64,000 nt of DNA from positions 16,797 through 80,796 of the forward strand of contig JBEIDF010000001.1 of assembly GCA_040383605.1 (NCBI GenBank). Direction: 5' to 3'. Below are positions 42,980 to 52,479 of the stretch, piece by piece. The position numbers and the translations under genes are program-made. Each line of letters starts with the position of its first letter. Position 1 is the first letter of the stretch. The DNA is from M3007 sp040383605. GTDB lineage: Bacteria > Bacteroidota > Bacteroidia > Chitinophagales > Saprospiraceae. The notes beneath the pieces were generated by a model. The model saw only the letters and a program-made list of their open reading frames with translations, did not search any database and was not told where the DNA came from.

Positions 42980-44722
42980 TTAATGACAAACAGCCACTTT
43001 CTGGATCGTATTGCCTTCTTCCGTGCTGACCCACATCAGGTAGTGGCCCGAGGGCATCTTATTGACGTCGAAGCGCACCTGTCCGCTTTGGAAGTTCGTC
43101 AGCGTTTCGGTAGCGTACAGCTGGCCTGCCGCGTTGAGCAGACGCACGACCACTTTGCTGTTCACCTGATCCAGGTCAAGGTTCAGGTTCACATATTCGC
43201 TGCCCGGATTCGGGGTGATGGAGAATTTGGAAGCGTCGAGTTTTTTCGGCTCCTTCGTAGAGATCGTTGCGCAATCTACATTCACCTGCATCCGGTTGAC
43301 CAGCGTGGCGCCGCCCCAGCCCGAGTACGTGGCATCCATACGCAGCGGCGTTGTCAGGGCGTTGCCGTCATAAACCAGGTAATCTTCGCCGGAGCTGGCG
43401 CTGAAGCCCGGGCAACGGCCGGAGCCATTGGTCGTGCCGTCGTACAGCAGCGAGATGTAGTAGGGGTGGCTGGGTTTCAGCGTAACCGGACCGCCGAATA
43501 CGAAGTCGGACAGCGCCGTGGTAACCAGTCCCGTCAGGGATTCCGTGCCTTTGAGGATATAGGAACCGCTGCCGATCACATCGGCTGCCAGGTCGTCAAA
43601 ACCGCCGGATTGGAAGTTAATTACGCCGTCCTCATCGGAATCGCCGTCATAGAGCAGTACGGCAATTTCGTCGGCGAAGGGATCGCCCGTGTACAGCGAG
43701 TCAATGTTGCCGATACCGAAGGTCGAGCAGGTTGCGTTGCCGCCGTTCGGGCCGCTGAAGTACAGGGCGCCGGTTTGATAAACAAAACCGCCTGCTACAA
43801 AAGAGGCATTGTTAAAGGGCGCTTGGTTGACACCAAAGTTATCCACGGCGAACGTGTGCTCCGTAATTTCGAACGAGCGGCGCAGCGTATCGCGGGATTC
43901 CGTGTAGAGATCATTCGACATGACCACATCGTACTTACCGACTACTGCCGGGGGCAGGTAGGTGTCGAAGAACAGCAGACCGTCGAAGCCGGGCGGGATA
44001 CCGTCCCAAGTGGTGGAAATGCTGTTGGAGTAGCCGTTCGGGCCGGTGATATCGGCTTTGATCGTTACCCCGTTAAGGGTGTCCAGGCCGCGGTTGTAGA
44101 ACACGAAGCTCATGAGGTCAATCGAGTCCACTTGCGACTTCGGCGTTGCGTAGGCTGCGGAAACGAAGGGCGAAGACACGTTCGGCAGCTGGAAGCAAAT
44201 TTCCACGACTTTGCCGGCATTGAGGGCTGCGTCAATCAGATTGGTGACCTGACGGCAGAGAAAGATCGTCGGGATGGTCACCTGTGCGCCGTTGGCGCCG
44301 GCGCCCATGGGGATTGCGTTGCAGTCGTCGCCAGCCGTAGCGGAGATGTTGTTGCAGACGATTGCTGCGGAAGCGCCGCCGAGTTGCGCATTGAGTGCTT
44401 TCAGGCCGAATTCGCAAGCGCCGCGGCGAATCAGCGCGATTTTTCCGGTCAGTTGGCCGGCAGGAACCGGGTCGCAAGCCAGGGAGTCGTTTCCGTTGGA
44501 GTCTTTGGCCCAGGCAGCGGGCGCGCAGAGTTCTTCTGTGACCGTACCGCCCCAATCTGCTGTTTCGTAGCCGCAGGCGCCTTGGTTTACATTGAAGCTG
44601 ACGCCGTCAATCGTTACTTTCAGTACAAGCCCGAGGCCGTCAGTTCCCTGCGCTCTTACCAGCGTGGGGATCGCGAGTGCAAACAGCGCCATTACGGCGA
44701 AATTTGTAAAAAATCTTTTCAT
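42980..44722 (-). CDS. Secreted PA-domain protein with T9SS C-terminal sorting domain (copy 1)
   Basis: A 580-aa exported protein with signal peptide MKRFFTNFAVMALFALAIPTLV(R)AQ. A protease-associated (PA) domain runs ~25-190 ('GQLTGKIALIRRGACEFGLKALNAQLGGASAAIVCNN'). A central beta-sandwich region (~200-490) follows, then a T9SS type A sorting domain (~505-580: 'SITPNPGSEYVNLNL', 'LLNAAGQLYATETL', 'MPSGHYLMWVSTEEG') ending VAVCH. No peptidase domain is present, so the PA domain stands without its usual catalytic partner. It is a tandem paralogue of the next gene; the central region is nearly the same in both. Probably surface-attached or released. Confidence 0.85.
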   Translation of the reverse strand: MKRFFTNFAVMALFALAIPTLVRAQGTDGLGLVLKVTIDGVSFNVNQGACGYETADWGGTVTEELCAPAAWAKDSNGNDSLACDPVPAGQLTGKIALIRRGACEFGLKALNAQLGGASAAIVCNNISATAGDDCNAIPMGAGANGAQVTIPTIFLCRQVTNLIDAALNAGKVVEICFQLPNVSSPFVSAAYATPKSQVDSIDLMSFVFYNRGLDTLNGVTIKADITGPNGYSNSISTTWDGIPPGFDGLLFFDTYLPPAVVGKYDVVMSNDLYTESRDTLRRSFEITEHTFAVDNFGVNQAPFNNASFVAGGFVYQTGALYFSGPNGGNATCSTFGIGNIDSLYTGDPFADEIAVLLYDGDSDEDGVINFQSGGFDDLAADVIGSGSYILKGTESLTGLVTTALSDFVFGGPVTLKPSHPYYISLLYDGTTNGSGRCPGFSASSGEDYLVYDGNALTTPLRMDATYSGWGGATLVNRMQVNVDCATISTKEPKKLDASKFSITPNPGSEYVNLNLDLDQVNSKVVVRLLNAAGQLYATETLTNFQSGQVRFDVNKMPSGHYLMWVSTEEGNTIQKVAVCH

Positions 44723-44763
44723 AACGCGTAAAGGTTTAAAATATTCATGAATTGTTTCGGCGC

Positions 44764-44771
44764 GAATATAC
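44764..44771 (-). promoter_or_regulatory. Putative -7 box for PA-domain gene copy 1
   Basis: On the minus strand it reads TATATTCG, one base from TAnnTTTG, 42 bases before the ATG at 44722. Confidence 0.4.
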
Positions 44772-44831
44772 GGGCTTTGAACTTTTCAAAAACCATTTTT
44801 CCGCAAATTGACTGTTTTAAAAAAGAAAAAT

Positions 44832-44864
44832 CGGCGCCCCGGTTCTTTAAAAATCGGGGCGCCG
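44832..44864 (-). terminator. Intrinsic terminator after PA-domain gene copy 2
   Basis: CGGCGCCCCG and CGGGGCGCCG form a perfect 10-bp GC stem. On the minus strand it is followed by ATTTTTCTTTTTT. It means the two PA genes are separate transcripts. Confidence 0.85.
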
Positions 44865-44892
44865 GGAATCAAATGTTTTGTAATGTTCTGAA

Positions 44893-46674
44893 TTAGTGGC
44901 AAATAGCGATTTTTTGAATCGTTTGTCCTTCTGCGGTACGCACCCACATCAAATAATTGCCAGAGGGTACAGTCTGCACGTCGAACCGAATTTGTCCGCT
45001 TTGGAAGCGGCTCATGGTTTCGCTGCGCACGATTTGTCCGCTTGCCGTCAGGATTTGCACCAGCACTTTTTCATTGACGGAGGCGAGATCGAGGTTCAAC
45101 TGCACAAATTCGTTGCCCGGATTGGGCGTAACAGAGAATTTGGCGGCGTCCAGCACGTTAGCCTCTGGCTCCTTCACCGAAACCGTCGGCTCGGTTTGCA
45201 GGCGGGTTACGAGTGTAGAGCCGCCCCAGCCGGAGTAGAGGTTGTCCATGCGCAGGGGGGTAGTCAGCCCGTTACCATTATATACCAGATACGCTTCATT
45301 AGAGCTGGCGGAGAAACCCGGGCAGCGGCCGGAGCCGTTGGTCGTGCCGTCGTAGAGCAGCGATATGTAGTACGGATGGCGCGGTTTGAGCGAGATGGCG
45401 CCGCCAAAAACGAAGTCGGAGAGATTCACGTTCACCAAACCAGTCTGCGTTTCCGTTCCGGTAAGGGTATACGAGCCGCTGCCGATAATATCTGCGGCAA
45501 TATCATCGAATCCGCCGCTTTGGAAGTTGATCGCGCCGTCGTCGTCGGAGTCTGCGTCATACACCAGCACGGCAATTTCGTCGGCGAAGGGATCGCCGGT
45601 GTACAGCGAGTCAATATTGCCGATGCCGAAGGTGGCGCTGTAGGCCGTGCCGCCGTTGGGGCCGGTAAAGTAGAGCGAACCGGTCTGATATACGAACCCG
45701 CCTGCCACAAAAGACGCATTATTAAAAGGCGCGTTGGTGATCGTGAGGTTGTCCGTGGCAAAGGTAGCCTCCGTGATCTCAAAGGAGCGGCGCAGGGTAT
45801 CGCGGGATTCGGTGTACAAGTCGTTGGACATCACGACGTCGTACTTGCCCGGTACGGCCGGGGGCAGGTAAGTGTCGAAGAACAACAGGCCGTCGTAGCC
45901 GGGCGGGATGCCGTCCCAGGTTGTAGAAATGCTGTTGGCGTAGCCGTTCGGGCCGGAGATGTCCGCTTTGATTGTGAGGTTATTAATGGTGTCCAGTGTG
46001 CGGTTGAAAAACACGTGGCACATGACGTCAATGGAGTCCACCTGCGCCTTGGGCGTCGCGTAGGCGCGCGCCACGTACGGGTTGGCTGCGTTGGGCAGGC
46101 TGAAACAGACCTCCACGACCTGGCCGCTTTTCAGCGCACCGTCTATGGCTTCCACGGTTTCCCGTTGAACATAAATAGAGGGAATCACCACGGCGGCCGA
46201 GCTATCTCCGCCCGACATGCCGCCGAAGATCGTGGTGGAGCCGGGGAGGTAAGTCACGCAGGGGCCGTCTGCCGTGTTGGCGTAGTGGTTGGCTACGATG
46301 ACGGCTTTCGCACCGGCTTGTTGCGCGCGATATACCTTCAGGCTGAAGTTGCAGGTACCGCGGCGCACCAGCGCGATTTTACCGTTCAGGCTGCCGGCGG
46401 GCAGCGGGTTGCAGGCGATCGAATCCGGGAAAGCCCAGACGACTTCACCGCAGAGTTCTTCGGTCACGCTCGGTCCGTAGGTCGAGCCGATCCAGCCGCA
46501 ATTTTGCGTTTCATTTTGCAGTGTGCGGGCGATGCTTGCCGGCGATTTGATCACCACGAAGAAGCCATCGTCATCTGTTCCGGGATCCCCTTGAGCAAAG
46601 GCGCCTGCAGCGAGCGACAGGGTTAAAAATGCGGTCAAGACCGTTTTAAAACACGTTTGAACATACTTTTTCAT
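44893..46674 (-). CDS. Secreted PA-domain protein with T9SS C-terminal sorting domain (copy 2)
   Basis: A 593-aa protein organised like copy 1. It has a signal peptide (~1-27, ending GAFAQ), a PA domain ('GSLNGKIALVRRGTCNFSLKVYRAQQAGAKAVIVANHY'), a central region with blocks identical to copy 1 ('LRRSFEITE', 'FVAGGFVYQTG', 'IDSLYTGDPFADEIAVL', 'LYDGTTNGSGRCPGFSAS'), and a T9SS type A sorting domain ending KIAICH. Divergence is concentrated in the PA domain. It lies 170 bases upstream of copy 1 with its own promoter and terminator. No catalytic domain is recognised. Confidence 0.85.
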   Translation of the reverse strand: MKKYVQTCFKTVLTAFLTLSLAAGAFAQGDPGTDDDGFFVVIKSPASIARTLQNETQNCGWIGSTYGPSVTEELCGEVVWAFPDSIACNPLPAGSLNGKIALVRRGTCNFSLKVYRAQQAGAKAVIVANHYANTADGPCVTYLPGSTTIFGGMSGGDSSAAVVIPSIYVQRETVEAIDGALKSGQVVEVCFSLPNAANPYVARAYATPKAQVDSIDVMCHVFFNRTLDTINNLTIKADISGPNGYANSISTTWDGIPPGYDGLLFFDTYLPPAVPGKYDVVMSNDLYTESRDTLRRSFEITEATFATDNLTITNAPFNNASFVAGGFVYQTGSLYFTGPNGGTAYSATFGIGNIDSLYTGDPFADEIAVLVYDADSDDDGAINFQSGGFDDIAADIIGSGSYTLTGTETQTGLVNVNLSDFVFGGAISLKPRHPYYISLLYDGTTNGSGRCPGFSASSNEAYLVYNGNGLTTPLRMDNLYSGWGGSTLVTRLQTEPTVSVKEPEANVLDAAKFSVTPNPGNEFVQLNLDLASVNEKVLVQILTASGQIVRSETMSRFQSGQIRFDVQTVPSGNYLMWVRTAEGQTIQKIAICH

Positions 46675-46709
46675 ATCTGCAAAAATTAAATTTGGAAATA
46701 ATTCTATTG

Positions 46710-46717
46710 CAAATATA
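46710..46717 (-). promoter_or_regulatory. Putative -7 box for PA-domain gene copy 2
   Basis: On the minus strand it reads TATATTTG, an exact TAnnTTTG match, 36 bases before the ATG at 46674. Confidence 0.5.
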
Positions 46718-46906
46718 TCCTGTTCCTGCTAATCAAGCATATTTTTATTTAAAAATCGCTAAAAATATACAGTTTTGAATACGGTCAACGCTTATTTTTG
46801 ACCCGACATAACTTGTGCTGACCGCCGCGTCCGGTTTTATTTTAAAGATATAAAATTTCATTTTTTTTAAAAAAACATATCCATTTTTGAATAAAAAAAT
46901 GCTCGC

Positions 46907-48850
46907 ATGAACACAAAACATACCCTTTTAGCATTCTTGCTGATCTCCGCTGCCGCGCAGCTCCACGCGCAATCGGGCTCGAAAAGCCTCCGCATTCCCG
47001 CAGGGCTTCCTGAAAAAGCGCCATTTATCAAACACCTAAGCCTGCCGGACGTTTCGGCGCCCGGCCCGGAATACCCGCATCCAATTTATCCTGCCGCTGC
47101 GCAGTCCAGAAATCCGGAGGAAATCGCCGGCGTCACCCGCTTCGACGCGCAAGCTTACGGCTGTATGCCCTCGCGCTTTTTTCACGACGAAAACGGCAAC
47201 CCGGTCGCAACCTGGCATTTCGGTACCGACCCCACCGGCGCCTTTCCGGAGCGGGGAACCGGCTACAGCGTCCGCGAAAACGGCGCCTGGACGCCCGCAG
47301 ACAACCGCATCGAAGGCGTCCGTTGCGGATTTCCTGCTATCGCCCGACTCGCAGACGGCACGCAGATCAATGTCTCGCACTCCACGGCTTTTACCCCTTA
47401 CCGACTGGTAATCAATCGGAAAGCCCCCGGCGCTACAACCTGGACGCAAACGTTTCTCGACAACCCGCCCGGCGGCGCCGGCAGCCTGTGGCCGCGCATC
47501 GCCGTCGGTGGATCAGATGGCAAAACGGTGCATATCATCGCAATCACCACGCCGGCTGCCTTTGGCGGCCCCGCATACCAGGGCATGGACGGCCACCTGC
47601 TGTACTGGCGTTCTACGGACGGCGGGCTCAATTGGGATATCAAGGCGCAAATCATTCCCGGCTGCGACGCCGCTCAGTTCAAATCCATGGAGGCGGAATC
47701 CTATACTGTGGAAGCTAATGGCGAAACAGTCGCCGTCGGTGTGTTTCCAGGCTGGAACAACACCGAAATCTACAAGTCATTCGATAATGGCCTGAACTGG
47801 GAAAAAATCATTGTAAACGATTTTCCGGACGCGCTCGAAAATTACGCCGGCGCGGTCGGCGACAGTTACACGGTGGACGATATCGGATTTTTAGACCCGA
47901 ACGCGCCGGACAGCCTGGCCGTTTTTTCTTCCGACGGCTTTGGCGCGCTGTACGTGGATGGCGGCTCGCAGGTGCATGCCTGGTTTGGCCGCATGTATTA
48001 TGTGGACAATGACCCGGCGGCCGGCAGTTTTTATTATCCCGGCATTAACGGGCTGGCGTACTGGAAAGAATCGTTCGGTACCGATAATATTCAGATCATT
48101 ACCGGTGCACTGGATTTAGACGGCGACGGCGAACTCGGCGTCAGCAGCATCAACGAGATCGGGCCGTACTTCAACAGCCTGTCTAGCTTCCCCACTGTGG
48201 GCGCCGATGCAGACGGAGCGATCTATTTGGCCTATTCCGCGTTAAACGAACTGTACCGCTCCGATTGGGGTGCGCCGGTGGATCAATTTTACCGCCATGT
48301 GTATTTGATGAAATCCACGGATAATGGCGACAGCTGGGGCGAGCCGTATGAAGTTACAAAAACGCCTTATGTAGATGAATTTATCCTTCCGTTCACCGAA
48401 GCGGTCTATCCGGCGCTGCCCCGGCAGATTGGGAACAACGTGGAGTTGATTTATCAACAGGACGCCCTGCCCGGCCTTGATCTTTGGGGCGACAATCACG
48501 CCAGCAGCGACAACGGGATCGTGTACGTCAACGTGGCAGCCGATTCGATTCCGCTGGGTATTTTCACGCCCAACCGGCCGGATCCTGCGCTTGCCTTGCG
48601 GCTAGCACCCAATCCGGTGCGCGATGTATTGTCGGTTGGCGCGGTTTTGGACGGCAACGCAGCCGCCCGCGTAGAAATTTACGATCTGCTCGGCAGACCG
48701 CTCGCTACGCGCTTTTTTGCCCGGACGCCCGGGCGTCAAACGCTGGAGATACCTGTCCAGGCGCTCCGTCCCGGCGTGTATTTTGTCCGGGTACAAGACG
48801 GAAATCGCTTTGAGACAAGTAGATTTATAAAAGAATCCTCCGGGCAGTAA
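46907..48850 (+). CDS. Secreted BNR/sialidase-like repeat protein with T9SS sorting domain
   Basis: A 647-aa protein with signal peptide MNTKHTLLAFLLISAAAQLHAQ and a beta-propeller-like body with Asp-box style repeats ('YWRSTDGGLNWDIKAQI', 'YKSFDNGLNWEKIIV', 'MKSTDNGDSWGEPYEV'). A T9SS type A sorting domain closes it (~570-647: 'LRLAPNPVRDVLSVG', 'YDLLGRPLATRFF', 'LRPGVYFVRVQDG'). Asp-boxes occur in sialidases and many non-enzymatic propellers; a catalytic Arg triad cannot be confirmed by eye. It is followed by a 38-bp perfect palindrome. Confidence 0.82.
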   Translation: MNTKHTLLAFLLISAAAQLHAQSGSKSLRIPAGLPEKAPFIKHLSLPDVSAPGPEYPHPIYPAAAQSRNPEEIAGVTRFDAQAYGCMPSRFFHDENGNPVATWHFGTDPTGAFPERGTGYSVRENGAWTPADNRIEGVRCGFPAIARLADGTQINVSHSTAFTPYRLVINRKAPGATTWTQTFLDNPPGGAGSLWPRIAVGGSDGKTVHIIAITTPAAFGGPAYQGMDGHLLYWRSTDGGLNWDIKAQIIPGCDAAQFKSMEAESYTVEANGETVAVGVFPGWNNTEIYKSFDNGLNWEKIIVNDFPDALENYAGAVGDSYTVDDIGFLDPNAPDSLAVFSSDGFGALYVDGGSQVHAWFGRMYYVDNDPAAGSFYYPGINGLAYWKESFGTDNIQIITGALDLDGDGELGVSSINEIGPYFNSLSSFPTVGADADGAIYLAYSALNELYRSDWGAPVDQFYRHVYLMKSTDNGDSWGEPYEVTKTPYVDEFILPFTEAVYPALPRQIGNNVELIYQQDALPGLDLWGDNHASSDNGIVYVNVAADSIPLGIFTPNRPDPALALRLAPNPVRDVLSVGAVLDGNAAARVEIYDLLGRPLATRFFARTPGRQTLEIPVQALRPGVYFVRVQDGNRFETSRFIKESSGQ

Positions 48851-48866
48851 GCCAACAGATATTTAA

Positions 48867-48904
48867 AACGGGCGGAAAAAAACCATGGTTTTTTTCCGCC
48901 CGTT
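48867..48904. terminator. Perfect 38-bp palindrome, probable terminator
   Basis: AACGGGCGGAAAAAAACCA is followed at once by its exact reverse complement (19+19, centre CCATGG). The A7/T7 runs lie inside the stem rather than after it. The location 16 bases behind the stop suggests a terminator active on either strand. Confidence 0.7.
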
Positions 48905-48995
48905 AAACTTTTCTTTCGGCCGCAGTCTAAATGCATATCCCAACCTACCAGGCCTCGAGACCTAACAATTTTTGCTCACCATTTAACACGGTTTT

Positions 48996-50657
48996 ATGGC
49001 TTCACTCCAACCGCTTCAAGGTACCCTGGATACCCGGCAGGCCGCGCACCTGCTGCGAAGAACGAGTTACCGATACAAAAAAGAAAGCGTGGACGCGCTC
49101 GCCGGCATGAGTGCCGCCGCCGCCGCGGCCTCGCTGCTGCAACTGTCTCCGCTCAAAATGGCCCAGCCGGTGTACGACGACCCCGCTACGCAGGGCACGG
49201 TGGAAAACCTGACCTGGATTCTCCCGCCCGGGCAGCCCTTACCCGCCGAGGACTTCGTGCTGCGCCGGTACGTGATGGGTTGGTGGGTGAATGAAGCCCT
49301 GTTCGACCCGGGCATCGGCCATAAAATGACCCTATTTTTGCATCAACATCTCGTGGTGTCGGCCAACTCGTTTGGGAATACCCACTTCTTCGACTACCTG
49401 TCGCTGCTCCGCTGGGGCGCACTGGGGAATTTCAAAAAACTGGCTCTGAAAATTATCATGGATAACTGCATGCTGCGGTATCTGAACAACAATGAAAATA
49501 CAAAAACCAGTCCAAACGAAAATTTTGCCCGGGAGTTTTTCGAGCTGTTTACCATCGGAAAAGGCGCGCAAGCCGGCCCTGGGGACTATACCACCTACAC
49601 GGAAGATGATATTGTGCAGGCCGCCCGGGTGTTGACGGGTATCCGTACTGCCGTCGCGCGGAATGTGATAGATCCGGAAACGAACATCCCGCGGGGGACT
49701 ATTGCCATCACCCAACACGATACCGGCAATAAAACGTTCTCTGCGCGTTTTCAAAATACCACGATTACCGGCGGCACGACGGTTGCCGGCGTTTTCCAGG
49801 AACTGACGGCCCTGGTGGATATGATTTTCGCCCAACCCGAAACAGCCCGAAATTGCTGCCGCCGGTTGTATCGCTGGTTCGTCCACCGCAATATCAGCCC
49901 GGAAATTGAGCAGGATATTATTGTCCCGTTGGCCAATACCCTGATCGCCAACAATTATGAGATCAAACCGGTACTCCAGCAACTGCTCCAAAGCGCACAT
50001 TTCTTCGACGCAGACGACTCTGATAACAAGGACGAGATCATTGGCGGCATCATTAAATCGCCCTTGGAACTCGCGCTGCAATCCATGAATTTATTTGGTC
50101 TGGATGCGCAGGTTCCCAATCCGAATACCCAGCCGAACCTGCATTATACCAGTTTCTACTCCCAAACGATTCTCGGCCATATACTGAGCCTGGCCGGCAT
50201 GCCTCTCTTTTTCCCCTCCGATGTGGCCGGATATCCCGGGTATTATCAGGAGCCGGACTACAACCGGCAGTGGTTCAACTCCTCGACCATCATCGCGCGC
50301 TATAAATTGCCGGCGATGTTGCTCTCGGGCCGCCGACTGCTCGGCGCGGCGCCGAACGCGCTCACCGTGGTGCGACTGAATATCGCCCCCTGGGTGCGCA
50401 ACTCCGGTTTTTTCACCGATCCGGCTGACCCTTACGTCTTGGTGCAGGAATTGCTCCGCTATATGCTGCCGGAAGAACCGGATAGCGCCCGATTTAATTA
50501 CTTCTACCAAACGGTCTTTCTGGATAATCTGCCGCCCTACGATTGGACGTATGAGTGGGAGGCCTACCTCGCCACCGGCAATGAGACGGAAGTGAAAATT
50601 CCGCTCGAACGTCTCGTCAATGCCGTCATGTACGCGCCGGAGTACCAACTTATGTAA
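48996..50657 (+). CDS. DUF1800 family protein
   Basis: A 553-aa protein with the DUF1800 pattern: 'TRQAAHLLRRTSY' start, 'WWVNEALFDPGIGHKMTLFLHQHLVVS', 'LRYLNNNENTKTSPNENFAREFFELFTIGKG', 'YTEDDIVQAARVLTGI', and a long alpha-helical C-terminal part. The family is consistently encoded just before a DUF1501 gene, as here (54 bases apart). No signal peptide is visible at the N-terminus (MASLQPLQGTLDTRQA). Role unknown; surface or periplasmic association is suggested by its exported partner. Confidence 0.92.
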   Translation: MASLQPLQGTLDTRQAAHLLRRTSYRYKKESVDALAGMSAAAAAASLLQLSPLKMAQPVYDDPATQGTVENLTWILPPGQPLPAEDFVLRRYVMGWWVNEALFDPGIGHKMTLFLHQHLVVSANSFGNTHFFDYLSLLRWGALGNFKKLALKIIMDNCMLRYLNNNENTKTSPNENFAREFFELFTIGKGAQAGPGDYTTYTEDDIVQAARVLTGIRTAVARNVIDPETNIPRGTIAITQHDTGNKTFSARFQNTTITGGTTVAGVFQELTALVDMIFAQPETARNCCRRLYRWFVHRNISPEIEQDIIVPLANTLIANNYEIKPVLQQLLQSAHFFDADDSDNKDEIIGGIIKSPLELALQSMNLFGLDAQVPNPNTQPNLHYTSFYSQTILGHILSLAGMPLFFPSDVAGYPGYYQEPDYNRQWFNSSTIIARYKLPAMLLSGRRLLGAAPNALTVVRLNIAPWVRNSGFFTDPADPYVLVQELLRYMLPEEPDSARFNYFYQTVFLDNLPPYDWTYEWEAYLATGNETEVKIPLERLVNAVMYAPEYQLM

Positions 50658-50711
50658 GCGCTATTATTCACATTCCGGCGCCTCAGCAGTCGCCGTTCTG
50701 ATACCAATATT

Positions 50712-52370
50712 ATGAAACGCCGTAATTTCTTAAAAATACTTCCTTCAGCCGCCATCACGCCTTTTGTCGTGGACGGCTTCCACCTGCGCCCCTTCGCCAA
50801 CCGCCGCATGGCCGGTATCCTGGGCAGCTGTGATGGCCTGGACGAGCGCAGCATCGTCCTGATCCAACTCAAAGGCGGAAACGACGGGATCAATACGCTT
50901 ATCCCTATCAATCAATACGATACATACGCGAACCTCCGCGAGCAAATCCGCATCCCGGACTCCGGCGCCGATCAATACATCCCGCTCGACAATACCCTGC
51001 CGGACAACAAAAAAATCGGCCTGCACCCGGCCATGACCGCCTTGAAGGAAATGTACGACAATGGCCTGGTACAAATTATCCAGGGCGTCGGCTATGAAAG
51101 TCCCAACCAGTCGCACTTCAAAAGCACCGACTTGTGGCTCTCGGGCGGCGACGGGACGCCCGACAACTTCAACATCCACTCCGGCTGGATGGGCCGTGCC
51201 CTGCAATCGCTGTATCCCGACGTGCTCGGCGCACCCACGCCGCAAATGCCCGACCCGCTCGGCATCCAGGTCGGCGATCCGAACCCATCCCTGGGATTTC
51301 ACACCGAAACGGAACATCAGAATTCGATTAATCTCAGCGGCCAAGACCCCGCCGGTTTCTACTCGCTGATCCAAACCATCGGCGGCGCGCCGATGACGAA
51401 TATCCCGGATTCTGATTTTGGCGCTGAAATCGAATATATTATGGCGGTGGAGCAAAGCGTCAACCTCTATGCGCAGCGGATCACGCAGGTATTCAACGCA
51501 GGAACCAACGTAGGCAGCTATCCCAACTCCAATCTGGCCAGCCAGCTCAAAACGGTGGCCCGCCTGATCCGCGGCGGCAGCAAAACGAAAATTTACCTCT
51601 GCAGCTTAGGCGGTTTTGACACCCACAGCGCACAGATACCCGAAGACGCTTCTGCGCTGGAGGGCGATCACGCAGAACTCCTCCGCACCCTGTCGGAGGC
51701 AGTAAAAGCCTTTTTCAACGACCTTCAGGCCATGAATATCGCCGACAAAGTCGTGGGCTGTACTTTTTCCGAGTTTGGCCGCTGTGCCAAAGGCAATGGC
51801 TCCTTCGGCACCGACCACGGGACGCTGGCGCCGATGTTTATCTTCGGCTCAACCGTTAACCCTGGCGTCACCGGCGTGAATGTCAATCTCGCGAACCTTA
51901 CGCCGGACAACCAGCTGCTGGGCATGCAGTCCGATTATCGGCAGGTATTTACCACGCTGCTGCAAGACTGGCTGGGCGCCGGCAATCCGGTGCTGGAAGA
52001 TACGCTGTTCGACGGATTTGCGAAACTTCCGCTGGTCGCGCCAACATACGCCGTCGAGCCCGACTGCTACTATGGTGGCGTGAGCGCGGTGTCTGACGCC
52101 GACCCGGCGGCGCGGAATCCTTTGCGCGTCTATCCCAATCCCGCCCGGTACGCCACGGAGGCGGTTTTTGAAAGTCAACAGGCTTTCAGCGCCCGCCTGA
52201 GCGCCTTCAGCGCCAACGGCAGCATGGTGTACAGCGAAGTCCAATATGTGCAACCCGGCACGAATATCTTCACGCTCGACGTGTCCAACTGGCCCGCGGG
52301 CACGTACTTCCTGCGGCTGGAGGACAAGATGACAGGGAAGGCGGTCGTGGCGAAGCTCGTAAAACAGTAA
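50712..52370 (+). CDS. DUF1501 family protein with Tat-like signal and T9SS sorting domain
   Basis: A 552-aa protein. The N-terminus MKRRNFLKILPSAAITPF is a twin-arginine signal. The DUF1501 (sulfatase/alkaline-phosphatase-like) domain follows: 'IVLIQLKGGNDGINTLIPIN', 'LHPAMTALKEMYDNGLVQIIQGVGY', 'GGFDTHS', 'FSEFGRCAKGNGSFGTDHGTLAPMFIFG' (metal-site-like Asp/His). A T9SS type A sorting domain ends it (~470-552: 'RVYPNPARYATEAVF', 'WPAGTYFLRLED'). The combination predicts folding before export and later passage through the T9SS. The catalytic activity of DUF1501 proteins is not established. Confidence 0.92.
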   Translation: MKRRNFLKILPSAAITPFVVDGFHLRPFANRRMAGILGSCDGLDERSIVLIQLKGGNDGINTLIPINQYDTYANLREQIRIPDSGADQYIPLDNTLPDNKKIGLHPAMTALKEMYDNGLVQIIQGVGYESPNQSHFKSTDLWLSGGDGTPDNFNIHSGWMGRALQSLYPDVLGAPTPQMPDPLGIQVGDPNPSLGFHTETEHQNSINLSGQDPAGFYSLIQTIGGAPMTNIPDSDFGAEIEYIMAVEQSVNLYAQRITQVFNAGTNVGSYPNSNLASQLKTVARLIRGGSKTKIYLCSLGGFDTHSAQIPEDASALEGDHAELLRTLSEAVKAFFNDLQAMNIADKVVGCTFSEFGRCAKGNGSFGTDHGTLAPMFIFGSTVNPGVTGVNVNLANLTPDNQLLGMQSDYRQVFTTLLQDWLGAGNPVLEDTLFDGFAKLPLVAPTYAVEPDCYYGGVSAVSDADPAARNPLRVYPNPARYATEAVFESQQAFSARLSAFSANGSMVYSEVQYVQPGTNIFTLDVSNWPAGTYFLRLEDKMTGKAVVAKLVKQ

Positions 52371-52373
52371 TAA

Positions 52374-52409
52374 TTGGGCATGCGGATTGACTCCAATCCG
52401 CATGCCCAA
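52374..52409 (+). terminator. Terminator-like hairpin after DUF1501 gene
   Basis: TTGGGCATGCGGATTG and CAATCCGCATGCCCAA form a perfect 16-bp stem with an ACTC loop. The T-run (AAATTTTTT) comes about 13 bases later rather than at once. Confidence 0.65.
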
Positions 52410-52479
52410 CTCCAAAATCCCAAATTTTTTACAATTTTAAACCCGGTTCAGGCGTTTTTAAGTGACAACTACGATCTGA

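Noticed and set aside
42983..46626. Two long plus-strand frames (582 and 576 aa) opposite the PA-domain paralogues
   Set aside because: Their similarity to each other merely mirrors the similarity of the true genes; the sequences are His/Val/Ala-rich without protein-like organisation.
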